A DNA stretch of 64,000 nt from Armillaria gallica (taxonomy: Eukaryota; Basidiomycota; Agaricomycetes; Agaricales; Physalacriaceae): assembly GCA_037576215.1 (NCBI GenBank), contig JBANDB010000008.1, positions 3,720,001-3,784,000 of the forward strand. The letters are read 5' to 3'. Shown one piece after another: positions 24,269 through 36,600 of this stretch. Made by a program: the position numbers and the translations under genes. Under the pieces are notes generated by a model, which was given only the letters and a program-made list of their open reading frames with translations, ran no database searches and was not told the origin of the DNA. How positions within the stretch are numbered: the stretch's first letter is position 1; each line of letters begins with the position of its first letter.

Positions 24269-25680
24269 ATGCCGCTTTCACAAGCGCAATTTGATACCTT
24301 GGCGAGCATGCGTATTCCCCAGCTAGAGCGATCTGTTCTCGCAGCCGGGGAAGAACCGACGTATATTTTCCTTCGCGTCCCAATGCCTCCGGGTATGGCT
24401 GTCGATCAACCGGCCAACGAACGGTTTCTGCTCCTCAGAATCCCCATTGCCATCATCAATGCCTCTGCCCGCCGAGGGCGAAAATGGGTGCACTATGTTG
24501 CCACTGCTGTAACAGGGACCTCCGGGCACTTGCGTCAAGACGGATGCGACCTACAAGCGGAGGCCATGGACAAGCCGGTAGTTGACAATGAAACGTACGA
24601 TTTCGTAGCGGAAGGTACACATAAGTGATTATATACCACGCTGTTACTAACGACATACTCTCAGGCGCGCTCCACATCGCAGATGCTCAGTGTGGTGACA
24701 CCAGGACGTCCATCAATCCTGAAGAGAGCTGGCATCACAATAGGGACGCGATTGCCAGTCGGGATGACGGGAGATGTGTCATTCTAGAGCCTGGAATAGC
24801 GGAGCGTTTGGATGGTTTCGCTCACCGGGGTAGAGCCGTTAGATGGGGTGCGTGCCAAGGAGCGCATATTCTACCCCACAGCAAAGGCTCGCCAGTACGT
24901 CCATTTATCTTGTTGAGCGGCCGACGGCGTTACCTTTTATCATAGTATATCGACGCGATAATCCGGGCGAGAGGAATCGATGAGCGTGTTCAGTTCAAGG
25001 GTGGTATAGATGACGAAAAGAACGCAATGTTCATCAACAGAGAAATTCACGCCAAAGGGCTGACCCACCAAACCTGCGCCTTCCTTTATGTGAGTTGTTG
25101 TTCCTTGATGTCACCGAACTTCCACTGATTTTTGAATATTTAGGTTCCCAATGCATGTATGACCATAGAAGACGTGTTATATCCTGAGGATCACCCACCG
25201 CCTCCCCTTCCCGAGTCTCTGCGAGACATCCAGCACGCGCACTTACAGTTTCAGATGCTAGATACGGATGCGTACTGGCAATTTTTGGACTTCATGGAGG
25301 GAAAGCGGTTGTGGACAAACAAATTCATCCGAATGCCTGACGATCGTTCAAGTTTCCCACCTTTCTTTATCTGTCATTTCTATTATGGGGCGACTGCGCT
25401 CCATCTATGGTTGGACGAAGGCAGTCGGTCCGTCCTCAACAGTTTTAACTCTCAGCAATACCCCGTCGACGTCACCATCGACCAATCGGCAAAATCACCA
25501 AAATCACCATCACCTTCTGTTGATAAGGCAGCAAGCAATCTTGTTAGCTGGCTTTGGAGAGCTAATGGCGTAACTATGGAAGAGGATGGAGTGGATGATG
25601 CCGAAACGATCATTCGCAAGGAGTTCGGATCGGACAAACGGGAGGCGGTGGAAAGATGGTGCCAGGAGACCGTTGGGTGA
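24269..25680 (+). CDS. HNH nuclease-domain protein, basidiomycete orphan family
   Basis: Four exons (24269-24614, 24665-24894, 24946-25089, 25144-25680) sum to 1,257 nt, or 418 residues. The HNH motif is seen as RDDGRCVI followed, about 40 residues later, by CQGAHILPHSKG, roughly residues 155-215. Such proteins, with a poorly conserved C-terminal half, are common in Agaricomycetes and are usually labelled HNH nuclease domain-containing. They are not obvious homing endonucleases and their role is unknown. The C-terminus is rich in acidic and aromatic residues (FICHFYYGATALHLWLDEGS). The start is the ATG at 24,269, since no upstream in-frame ATG exists. It stands alone, next to repeat C. Confidence 0.75.
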
Positions 25681-27549
25681 ACTTCTGTGTGTTATCTGCC
25701 TGTTCTAGATGAGGTTGCAGATATGGCTGGCAATCTTTGTTCTCTATTTTCACAATCAATGTCTCTTCTCTTCCGTGAGATGACAAGGGTGATTCTATTT
25801 ATGTTTTGAAGTCCAAGTAAAACTAGCGGGGTCTGGTGTTCTTCCACTCGTACTCTCACCTTTTTAGCTTTTCCTCCGTTTGTATACAGACACTGCAATA
25901 GTCTCTTCGAGGCATAGCACATGCCTTTTTTTGTCGCAAAGATATATCACATGAGCAGAGTAGATATAATAATAGTTAGGGTCCGCGGAAGACAACACGC
26001 GTCACGCGTCGCGTACAAACGAAGACAAGTAGAGTTTCTGAACACAAGGTAAAGGAAGAATGAGCAAAGCATTTCCGAGGTTCGCGAGTCTTGTGAAATC
26101 AAGATGCTAGCATGACCAAGGACCTGTGACGATCTGAAGTTAGTGCTATATTTCAAGACAACGTGGTTGGCATCACTTGCCAGTGCGACGGTTACGTGAA
26201 TATATAATAGCATTGACGCTAGCGACATTCAGCGAGGGGGAAATCAAGATGAGAACGGGGAACTTCCTCCAGTGAAATCCCGTTCTGAATTGGGTGAAAA
26301 AAGAGCAACAGTTGGTTGAAGAAACGCGACAGGAATCTATAGCAGAGAAGTAGACATGTGAAAAAAGTTTTACGTTTGCAAGTCCTCGTGTACCTCGAGT
26401 TTGCAACTGAGGTCCTCGGCATGACCAAGGGCCTGACGAACCGATACCGGGAAAACGGGTCGTCCATCCGTTGTTCTAGCTCCAACGGCGAAGATATTCT
26501 TAGCCACTTCAAAAAGCAATCGACGTACCCTGCATGAATATTTTCGTAAGTGAATATGCACGCCGGCCGTTTTCGACAAGCATTTGCTCACTTCTTTCAA
26601 GCTTGAAATTTTAAACCTCGATTAGATCTTCTTGCGCTGATGTGTGGTTTTTTAACTTTAAGCGTCTTGTTATCTTCATGTACGGTGCACGAACATAGTT
26701 TATCCTTACGCTTGAACGAAAAAATCGCCGTGTCCTTTGCTTTCGGCGATCATTTGTCTTCTCTCCAGATCCGGAGGAAATACGTTTGACATCGGAAAGA
26801 AAATACTTGGGACTATCTCTGTGTGTGACTATCACCTCTTTGATAGGCTTTGAAGACGTGCGCTCGACGCTCTCCGGAGATCGAGGGAGGCGGCCGTGAC
26901 TGCATATCCCAGGGAGTGTAGTAGAATGTTCCATTTGATCTTTTCAAGGCTGTATCTCTCTGGCTGTGGTCGAGGGTGTTGTTAGGTTTGACTGTTAAGG
27001 TGTTCCGTATCCTTTGCGCTACAAGCTTTGAATCGAAGAGATTACCGAAAGGATTATAAAATAAAGCCAGGAAGGGTACCATAGCAACGTGGTTCGCTGT
27101 GCACAACGCGTCCTTACAGAGATGTCAGCCTGAAATACTGACGATATCTTCCTCATTTTGAAATTCCAGGGTCCGGGATAGCGCAATAGTCTACGAGAAC
27201 GCGATGAACGCGCAATCATAGCCTCGAGACGCGAAACTCCTGTACTTCCAATTAGGCAAAACCTTCAACTCCCACTTTCATTTCGGCGAAACGAGAGCGA
27301 CGGTCGGGAATAGGACATCGATAAGTACCCGTCTGTGGTAAGAAGACCTTCCATTAACGTCTTTCTGTGTGCATGAAGTGGAGCGTGTTACCAAGAAGAG
27401 AACCCTGTTGAGACGCCAAGGTCACCCGGGGGGGTATGCTTCATAGAAATATCGATTGCAAATGTATACTACAAACAATACAAAAAATGGGCACAGTTAC
27501 ATCTGGAGTCGAAGAAAGAAAGAAGAACGAAGGAGATAAGGGACCGTCT
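25681..27549. other. Gene-poor 1.9 kb interval with one possible unassigned exon
   Basis: No gene could be assembled. On the minus strand at 26,370-26,600 an open stretch includes LLFEVAKNIFAVGARTTDGR and ends EDLSCKLEVHEDLQT, which looks protein-like. Another at 26,813-27,106 reads SGERRAHVFKAYQRGD. No start codon, splice chain or domain ties them together. Either a poorly conserved minus-strand gene with an unresolved exon structure or chance open frames. Confidence 0.25.
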
Positions 27550-28432
27550 TCACCAATCGCCACCGTCGTCAAAGTCAGCACCGTCTTGAAAGCCGTCTTG
27601 GTATGAGTCCCTTTCGTTGTCGTCGATAGCATCCATGAGCAAAGCTCCACCGAGTAGACCACCGGCGCCTAAAAAAGGATGAGAGATCAAAGCAGGTGAC
27701 AGGACGACGGCGATACGCACCGAGAGCAAGGGCACCGCCCGTGCCGATACCGCCTGACTTCTTCGGCGGCTGCTGCTGGTACATAGCTTGCTGAGGGGGA
27801 TAACCCTGGTTGTTTTGCTTTCCGCCTCCGAAGAGACCACCAAGTAATCCTGCGGTGGGGGGGATTACAGCTCGTTAGATAAAGCTGTGAAGATTACTAA
27901 CCCTTGCTTCCCCCGCTCTGCTGCTGTTGGCCGTATCCATCCTGAGGGTACCCACCATACCCCTGCGGCTGCTGGGGATATCCACCGTAACCCTGAGGTT
28001 GTTGTGGGTATGCGGGGTTGTAGCCGCCGTATTGCCCCTGGGGATTGCCGTATCCACCGTAGCCCTGTTGCGGCGGCGGCGGCTGGTTGTATCCACGATT
28101 GTCGGGAGGTGGGGGACCGGATGGAGGGCCGTACTGGCTAGGCGGGGGACCGGCGGGTGGTGGCGGCCCTAATGGATGGTTCCAAGTAGTAACTGGGGGC
28201 TGAGCATGGGTATTCACGTAGAACCTACGCGACAGTCAGAGTTGCGGCGAGAGATATCGAGAGCAGTAGGCGTACCAGGTCTTGTAGCTGTAGAAACATG
28301 AATCTCATCGATCGTGATAAGCGACGACAAGGAGACTTACTTGCTGTCATACTGAGAGATCCAGCCAGGAGGTAGCTGACGGGTATCTGGGTTGACTTGA
28401 GGCTCGCTGCCGTACGACGGAGGTTGCGACAT
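27550..28432 (-). CDS. WW-domain protein with Pro/Gly/Gln/Tyr-rich tail
   Basis: Five exons (28432-28341, 28287-28276, 28224-27902, 27849-27721, 27668-27550) sum to 675 nt, or 224 residues. Residues about 20-51 form a WW domain: LPPGWISQYDSNYKTWFY followed by TTWNHP, with both tryptophans, the Tyr/Phe pair and the terminal Pro, so it should bind proline-rich ligands. The second exon is only 12 nt (YKT plus part of W) and lies inside the WW domain; skipping it would delete four residues of strand 2. The tail is low-complexity with QGYGGY-type repeats, then a Gly-rich LLGGLFGGG and GGLLGGALLMDAIDD segment ending DFDDGGDW. Related fungal WW proteins are uncharacterised. Confidence 0.85.
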
Positions 28433-28627
28433 TCAAAGGAAAGGGTGAAGGATGGTCGTAGTCAGTGTGAGAGCCTTATAAAGCCTCCGATCTTGTTCCC
28501 GGCACTGCATCACGCAGCGTCTCGTGATCTCGCCGCCGCTAAATAGTCAAAACGTTATTTAAGTACAGCATAAGTAGGATACAAAAAGTATTAGAAGATC
28601 ATACAAACAGGAAATAGGCCCCTCTCA

Positions 28628-29686
28628 TCAAGCCTTCCTTTTCTTCGTTGTCGCAGTCGATGCCGGCGCCGAAGTTTTGGCCTTCTTAGGGACTGGCTCA
28701 GGTGAGCTCTCATCCTCAGAACTGTTGCTGGAAGATGATGATGTTGCTTCTTCCTCTTCCTCTTCCTCTACTTCACTCGTGTCAGATTCCACGGGAGGTG
28801 GTGGTACGGGTGCAGTTGACTTTCTGGGCTTGGCCTTGGCTTTTTCCTGCTCGCGCTCCCTTTCCTTCTCTTTTTCCTTCTCCTTCTCCGTATCCTTTTC
28901 CTTCTCCGTCTCACGCTCCTTCTCCTTCTGTTTCTCCTTGGCTTTCTCAGCTTTCTCGTCCTTCTTCGCTTTCTCCTTCACCTTGTCGGACGCCTTCTCC
29001 TTGGGGGCACGGACAGTCTTGCTCTGCAATACATCGTCAGCACAACTAAGTGTATATATTCACGGAACCACATACCTTGGCAGCAGGTGCCGAACCCTCT
29101 TCATCCTCGTCATCGCCTTTGGTTAGCGCCTTGTATGCAGTCATCTCTTCTTCATACTTTTTGTTAAGGGCGTCGTGTTGATCAACATACGTCTACAACA
29201 AATGATGATGAGACAAGCAATACAGGAAACGACCGCCGCACCTGTTTCTCTGCTACCGACATTTCTGACCACATTTTCGACATTAGGCTCGTGAGCTCTT
29301 GGAAGGTGATATTGGGGTGGTCTTGCTTTGTAGCCTTCCTCATCTCATTCTGGAACAACAGGTAGGTCGAGGCAGGGCGTCGGGGCGCGTTAGGGTCTTT
29401 CGCCTTGACGATGCGCTTGCGTTTGCCATCAACGGCAGGCTCCTCCGTGTCAGAGTGCTTTCGCTTGCCCTTACCGGGCTTCACATCCTCTTCCTGCCCG
29501 TTGCTAGAGAATGTAGCCTTGTACGACGTGAGGTACGCCTCCGACGTCTCGACGCAGTGTTTCATCGACTTGACCAGGTCTTCGAGACCGCGTATCATCT
29601 GCACAGGCGTGTCAACAAGCCAATTCGACGCGTCGTTGAAGAGAACATACCTGAAGACGGTCGTGTTCCAACTTTGAAGGTGCCAT
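28628..29686 (-). CDS. HMG-box chromatin protein with long Lys/Glu-rich tail
   Basis: Exons 29686-29651, 29598-29242, 29192-29076 and 29023-28628 sum to 906 nt, or 301 residues. An N-terminal helical segment is followed by a basic run (KGKRKHSD, DGKRKR). A single HMG box covers about residues 80-150: KDPNAPRRPASTYLLFQNEM, then EMSVAEKQTYVDQ. This non-sequence-specific minor-groove-binding type resembles Nhp6/Hmo-like proteins. The last 130 residues are an alternating KEK/REK charged helix, an acidic EEEEEE/Ser run and a basic C-terminus KKRKA, probably nuclear localisation. It is divergent from the PNUTS-like gene. A structural chromatin role is inferred from the family. Confidence 0.85.
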
Positions 29687-30084
29687 GGCAGATCCCGAGT
29701 CGGCGAGTCAATGATTTTTTTGAACCTTGCTTTGCTTTGCTTAGCTTTTGAAGCCTTGTTCAACGTTCGTTTATAGGTCTCACCATTTTTTGTGAGGTTT
29801 TGTTTTGAACCGGAGCTCCAAATCTGGATTTGAAATAAATTTGAGCGCCGATCCAATGAGCCTAGTCGCCCGTTTGGCTCGCTGTTGGAGCCATTCGACA
29901 CTCAAAAGGCGTCGCACGGACCAGCTACCACTGCGCAAGACGTCAATAAGGCCGTTATCGAGCAGATTGGCACCATTGGCGGCGCGCAGAGCGGTCCTTT
30001 GTGCTTATTTTCCCCACTAAAGGCGTCGTAGTTGTCTTACCGTCCATAAGACCCGGTAAGAAAAAGGAAGAGAAAAAAGTCGCG
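29687..30084. promoter_or_regulatory. Divergent promoter, HMG-box gene / PNUTS-like gene
   Basis: 398 bp between the two start codons. A pentamer microrepeat (TTTGC run) occurs at about 29,727-29,745 close to the HMG gene. No TATA box stood out. Other short open frames across this region are not convincing. Confidence 0.4.
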
Positions 30085-33000
30085 ATGGACCCAAATTATT
30101 TCAGTCAATGGATTTCACCGCAGCAGCAGACCCAAATCTTGACCGAAGCGTCGCAGCAGACTCGTCATGAATCACGTCCGACATCGTCCCTTGAGGACTG
30201 GTCCAAAGAACGGACAGCATCGACAGGGGCTTCGACGACTGCACCGACTGCGGTGACGACGGCAGCGCCAGCGACAGCAACACTGGATTTCGCCGATATC
30301 ATGGGTGACCTCGCCGGTGCGTTCAACGTGTTCAAGCTGTTTCGCCTAATTGTGACACTCTTCTTCACACAGCCACAGCTTCACCTTCAACTCTTTCACC
30401 GCAGTCCGCCGCATTTTACCAGACCTTTCAGAATTACTTCCAAGCGCCCTTCAACTCGATTCCTTACGGCTCTGCCTGGAATGCTCAGCCGACGGTCCCT
30501 CTGTCCAATTATTCCAGTCTCAATGGCGCAACGAGCGCAGGCCCCTCGTCTTCATCTTCCCCCCAGCCAGCAGCCCAACCCCAGCCCCAACCCCAGCCGG
30601 CACCGCAACATTCACCTCCACTGCAGGCTCAGTCACCGCCCCAGCCCATGATTATCGAGTAAATCATCATATCTTTCATCAGTGTATCACGGGGCTAACT
30701 TTCTTTCAGTCCGGCACTGACAACGCTCAATGGCGCAGCCACAAACGGCCTTCAACAGTACCCTCAAGCCTCTTCTTTTCAATCTCAGCAAACACGCACT
30801 TCATACCCTTTCACGCATCTTTCATTATCACTCAGCAACTCCAATCCATATATGTATTCACATTCGTATCCCCAACAAATAGCAACAGCATCTGCACAAG
30901 GGACCCTCTCGCCTCAGGCCCTACATTCGCCTACTCAGTTAATGACGACCATGGTACCGTCACAGTTCTACGGCAAACCTCAGCCGTCAGGACCACAACC
31001 TACTCCTCCGGCAGCACCCCCACCTGCACCTTCTCAGCCACCAGGTTCCACCCCACAGGAACGTAAACAGCAATTCCTCACTTCGATCAGGCCCCTTCTA
31101 CAGGCGTCCGCGTTTACCGGAGCCCAGGCCGTCAATACCTTGGCATCTCGCATATCAGATTACGGCGCCCCAGAGGTTGATGCTGCTACCCGCCTCGAGA
31201 TACTAACCAAGATCCGTGACGGTGCAGGTAATCACTACTTTCGTGCCTGGTCCGAGAATCCAATAGCGATGGACATTTCTCGCGAGTGGCTCAGATCCGT
31301 GCTCGCAACAAAGGACGATAACACCTTGGTTGAGACGATAATGCCGCTTTTGCATGTGAGTGCCACATATGGTAGGCACAAACTTTCTCATGGGCTTCAC
31401 AGATCATCGATCGATTACCACTGAACATTGACGCTTTGAAAACGTACAAATTGGGCAAGCTGATAGTAAAACTGTCGAAGGACCCACCTTCTCCGGGTGA
31501 GTTGTATGTTTCTCTGCCTAATGCAAGTGGACGTGTGCCCGACATGCATATGGCGTTTCTTTTAATAGTAATAGGCGTGCGGGTCTCGACATGTTTGAAC
31601 GATGAGATAAAATACATGTATCTAACTTGTTTCTTGTGTTCTATGCAACGCAGCGATCAAGGATATGGCTTCGAACATCGAACGAAGATGGCGTCAGATC
31701 GTTGAAGTCGCGAATGACACGAAAAGCGAGGGTGAGTCATGTCAGTTTGAAACGCTGAATATTTATTAATGCTCGATTTTCTGTTGTTTTAGAGCCGAAG
31801 GCGAAGAAGCGGAAACTGGAGGCACCTATTAGCAAACCTTCCGCTGTACCCGTCAAAAAGGCTGCGGTGCCTCTGGTCCCCCCAAAGACAGTGACGAAGA
31901 AGGTGACGGCGCCTGCGGCGAAGGACGCCAAGTCGGATTCATCATTTTTTTCTGCACCGAAACCCAAACCGAAACTGCCGACGTTCAAGAAGGCGCCTGT
32001 GGTAAAGAAGGAGCCTGATGCCAATGTCTCGCAGCCATTATCCATCGACCCTTTCCAGGAGGCTCTCAAGTCGATGGCGAAGAGTCGGAAGGAGTCTCCT
32101 GCTCCTACGCCGACACCGCCGATGGCCACGACGAGCAGTCCTCCGCAGCCCGGTCCTAGCAAACTTGGTAAGAAGAAGAAATCGGTGTCATGGGCTCCCG
32201 ATAGCAATCTTGAGTCAATACGGTTCATAGAGAAGGCTGTCTATGATGACGATCCCGTAGATGTCAGCAGCTCACTTTTCAATCTTATTGTAAAATTAAT
32301 ATGGGGTCTAGGGTATGCATACTGCACACAGCGCACGCGAATTGGAAAAGGGTGAGGGAGCTGCGCTTCATCAGCATGTGTTTGAGGAGACGATAGACTG
32401 GTCTGAACCTCAGTGTAAGCGTTAAAGACGTCTTAGCTGCGCGTTCTTCCAGCTGACAATGCATGAACAGTGATTGACATACCGATTGATATCGAGCTAC
32501 GGCCGCGAGGAGATGCTAGTGAGGAGAAGACAACGCAAGAGCAGCGAGAAGAAACTGCCTTGGGTGCGATGTATATGACTTCGGCACATATCCCCCTTCT
32601 CCAGGCGAGCCTGCGAAGCAAATAGCGGATGAAGAAGTCGATAGAGACGTACAGACGATGACGTCGGGACCTGATGTCGAAGGCATCTTCTGGAATAATG
32701 CCGAGCCAGCGCCATCAAACCTTGGAGTAGCGGACCTTGTTGCCCAGTTGGCGGGCACGATGGAGACGCCGCACGTGAATGGAGATATTAATGTACCTCC
32801 TGTTGACGCGACTACTGCATCTGCATTATCTACTCTGGCGCCGGAACAGCTACAACAGCTTCTACAACAACTGAATCCAACTCTATTTGGGAATGGGAAT
32901 TTCGGCGGTGGTGGTGACCAGAATTGGGCACAGCAGCCGGTGGGATTTGCCGAATATGGGCAAGACGACGCGTCAGACGGCTGGCGCGGCGGAGGAAGAG

Positions 33001-33214
33001 GGGCGCGTGGAGCAGGACGGGGCCGCGGCCGTGGTCGGGGTGGACGAACTGACGATGGGTATAGACACAATAAAAGAAAACCATGCAGTTTCTTTCAGGC
33101 AGGAAGGCGAGCATTGAATCAACATATGTCTAAAACCGGACGGAGACTGATTGTTCCGTAAACAGATGCAAGTATGGCGATCAATGTGACTTTGCACACG
33201 AGTACGTGTCATGA
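30085..33214 (+). CDS. PNUTS-like PP1 regulatory subunit (TFIIS-N domain, RVxF motif, RGG box, CCCH finger)
   Basis: Ten exons sum to 2,553 nt, or 850 residues. The order of modules matches animal PNUTS (PPP1R10) and fission yeast Ppn1. After a Pro/Gln/Ser-rich N-terminus comes a TFIIS-N/LW helical bundle at about residues 290-430 (RLEILTKIRDGAGNHYFRAW, TLVETIMPLLHIIDRLPLN). At about 575 is KKKKSVSWAP, a PP1-docking RVxF-type site like the KTVTW site of PNUTS. An RGG-rich stretch (GRGARGAGRGRGRGRGG) follows, then a C-terminal CX7CX5CX3H finger (CSFFQAGRCKYGDQCDFAH). In the known family it targets PP1 to the cleavage/polyadenylation machinery and Pol II. The last intron (33107-33165) has a GC donor (AAG|GCGAGC), needed to complete the CCCH finger. 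Confidence 0.85.
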
Positions 33215-33618
33215 CGAACGTGCAGGATGGCTGGGATATACGGGACGGTGTAGTACACTACTTATTGCAATCTTATCTTAATCCAATGTACACTGGAAAG
33301 CAAGTTCGCCAGAGCTTAAGGCTAGCTGATATTCCCCTCACGACCGTCATTTGACTCACGGAAGTTGATGAATCATAATGCCGTAATACACAATCAGGAT
33401 TATCAACCACCTCCGTTACACATTGGTTTTCAAAAATGTTCGCTAGTAAGTACAGGTTACAAGGAAATATAAATAACAACAGCATAAAACAAAATGTCTC
33501 CTGGTAGAAGTAAGATATCCATGTAGAGTACTAAGTTACAATCTATGGTGCACAAAAATTAACTGATGCAAATCGGAGAGCAAAATATGAGCCAAAAGAT
33601 AAACACGACTTGGAGATG
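33215..33618. other. Convergent 3' intergenic region
   Basis: About 400 bp between the convergent 3' ends of the PNUTS-like and LDB-like genes. AT-rich, no open frame of interest; presumably holds both polyadenylation regions. Confidence 0.4.
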
Positions 33619-36600
33619 CTATCCCCCACCAGTAGTCCTCCCTCGCTTCCGCGTAGTGCGTTTTGGAGGCGGCTGATCTGATCCGGTCGTCGGTGAGATA
33701 TTGCCAGATGGTTGCTTGCGCTTCAGCGAGGCATTCGATAGCGCAGGCGTGTTCGCCGTCGATGTAGGTGTCGACGAAGACGCTGTTGACGACGACGCAT
33801 TCTGGTTATGCGGAATCGTCTTGTGCTGCTTCGTCGGCGAGTTATGGGCTGACGGCGGCGCATTTTGGGGAGAGCTGATCGAAGATGTGGGTGCTTGAGG
33901 TTGGGGGAGTGGGACCGGATTGGTCACAGAAGGGGGGGCGCTAGAGTACAGTGTTGTCGAGCCCATAGGGCTCGCAGTGGGAAATGAAGCAAAAGGATGG
34001 GACATCATGCCAACGCTGGTATTCATTTGGTTCATCCCATTCATCATATGTTGACCTCCGGAGAGCGACGGTAGCATCGGCATCGAACCTCGCAGTCGGT
34101 CTGCATACTTGTTCAGAGCATCTTATCGTATCCTTTAAAAGTCTTTATCGATGTTGGCAGAAGAGAAGAACGAACCTATTGGCCCCAGTTTTGTGTCGTT
34201 GGAGAAGGTTATCAGGTCGGTCATCTGCGCTACACTTTCGGCCAACTAGACAAACAAGTGTCAATCGAGGCACTTGTGCGATCAGAACCAAGGACAAACC
34301 TCCAAACATCGCATCGTGGCTTGCGGTATCCCAAACGCATTGACAGGCTCCCCTGGAATAGACCCTCGATCAATGATAATTCTAGGTTCCTCCCACTTCT
34401 TATCCTCATCGTCCTGGTTCGAGATACCATTGGGTCCTGGTGTAGGCACACTGCGCATCCGTGGCGTTTTTGGAGATTCTATCATTCTCTGGCCCATGAT
34501 AGACTCAATAGAAATAAATTTATCGTGATAGTTAGCATCGAACTGGAAATCATCGAATTTCAACACATGGTTGGTCGCAGGCGGTTGCGGTGATGCCACC
34601 ACAACATGTGCCGTCAGAGGTCCCCGCAGAGTAACCGTGTAGCCGTTGTTGTATTTGTATGTCCAGACGGCCGTTACGCATTCAACAACAGAGTGACCTT
34701 GTGAATACATTCGCTCTCGAGCACCGTCCAAGGTTAGTGTCATGGATTTGACGCCTGATTGGGTCGTCACCAGGAAGAAGCGGGGTAATATAGGAACACC
34801 GATTTCTAACGAGTGACAGTCAGTATCTGTGAATCGATAACACGAAAAGGCCTTACCAAATGGCTTTGCTTCAGTTTTTTGGTTATCTTTCCACAAGGTT
34901 ATTTTCATGACCGCTCTTGGCGTAAAATACTCCTTGATTAGGTCATTCCACCAAGAAAGTTGCAATTTCTATCGTAGAATTAAGTGCCTGGCAATAAGCG
35001 AGGCGAGCTGTACGTACCGTTTTGCTCTCATTCGATAAGTTACCACTAAACTGCAACAGTCGCGTGAGTCCCTGACCACTCCCAAGTGCCGTTGTCACAC
35101 TATATGGAAAACGATGTTCAGGCATGCCATAGACAACAAGGAAAAAGGTCAAACTTACACGTTTACGGGCGGTGGACGAGGAGCAGGCGCTGACGGGTGC
35201 TGATCAGTCGATGACACCGTGGACGAAGAGGCCGGAGACCCGTGAGCAAGATTGCCCTGGGGCTGATTCGGCGGTCTTGGCGGCCCAGCAGGTTGATTAG
35301 AGTTCAGGACGGGTGGAGGCTGGAGTCCAGACTGTGGCTGGGGGCCGGTATGTTGGGACGGTATGCGTCCGCCACTCGCAAGTGCGTTATTTGTAGGGAG
35401 CTGGGACTGAGTGATACGGGGGGTATGTGAAGAGGAAGGTCGCCCGGACTGAGATCGCGGTCGAGAACCGGGTCGGGGATATGTGTTTATATTATCGGAG
35501 GGTGACGGAGGATGAGAGGACGGCTGTGACTGCGGTAGCGAGGCGTGGTGGTGATTGTGCGATGGTGGGCGGGGAGGAGGCGGCATACCAAATGAATTAT
35601 TATAGTTTTCAGTTCCTTGCTGCTGCATCTGTTCAAATTGTTGAGCTGGAGTCAGCTGGAATGCGGTCCGGTTCGGTGGCGTATTGGCAATGTTAGTTGG
35701 TAGTGCTCTTGACATCTCCCCCATTTGTGTTGGTGGAGTTGATGAAGGCACGAAGGAAATTGGTTGTTGTTCCCCGATGGTGTCTGTGATGAGAACTGTG
35801 GGGTCGAAAAGTCGATGAAGGCCATGGGATTGTCCGTGGGCATCTGGGGCCGATTTATGCCAGACTGCGACGGACCTGGACCCATATTCATAGCAGGGGT
35901 ATGTGACGATGGGTGTGAAGGAGGGCGGGGCGAAGGAGGTATCTGCGCGGTCTGATGCTGGAGAGGAAGTGGCACTGGACTCTGAAAGTTATTCTGATGC
36001 GACGATTGCATCCCACCTTGCATAGACTGCGGCTGACCTGGTTGAGGAATACCATTCATCATTCCCATCGGTGCTGAGCCTGTCCTGACAACGTTCTGGG
36101 GAAGCCCTGGATTGCCACTGGCGCTCCTCATCGCCATCGCCATCTCGGGGGACATATGACCAGAGGGTTGGCGCATCTGCGGCTGCTGTGGCTGTCCATG
36201 TGCCTGTTGGGGTTGTCGCATCTGAGTAGGCATATTGCCTTGCTGGTTTATTCCCATGGGCAGAGAGCCTATGTGGTTGCCGCCTGGTGGTAGTGGTTGG
36301 CCATGAGAGACCCTGCGATTAGCGATAGACTGCTGCTGCTGCTGCATCATAGGACCGTTGCCGAAATTGATGTTCTAAGGAGATGAAGAGCAGATGAAAA
36401 GTGAATAGTATATCAAAGCGAGTTGTAAGGAACACTTGCCATATGCGCGCCACCGGCGGGCGGATTCATTGCCTGGACGGGTCGCATGAGCATCTGACGC
36501 TGTGCCGGGCCCGCTGATGGATGCTGCTGCTGGCCTGGCATTGGATATCGCTGATGCTGGATAGACGGGTTCTGATTAGGTGGGCCGCCGCCCAACATGC

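Noticed and set aside
27897..28172. Plus-strand frames opposite the WW-domain gene
   Set aside because: Result of the low-complexity Gly/Pro/Tyr repeat in the real gene on the other strand.
31737..32228. A 163-codon minus-strand open frame
   Set aside because: Lies antisense to exon 6 of the PNUTS-like gene, whose frame is supported by domains and exact exon phase.
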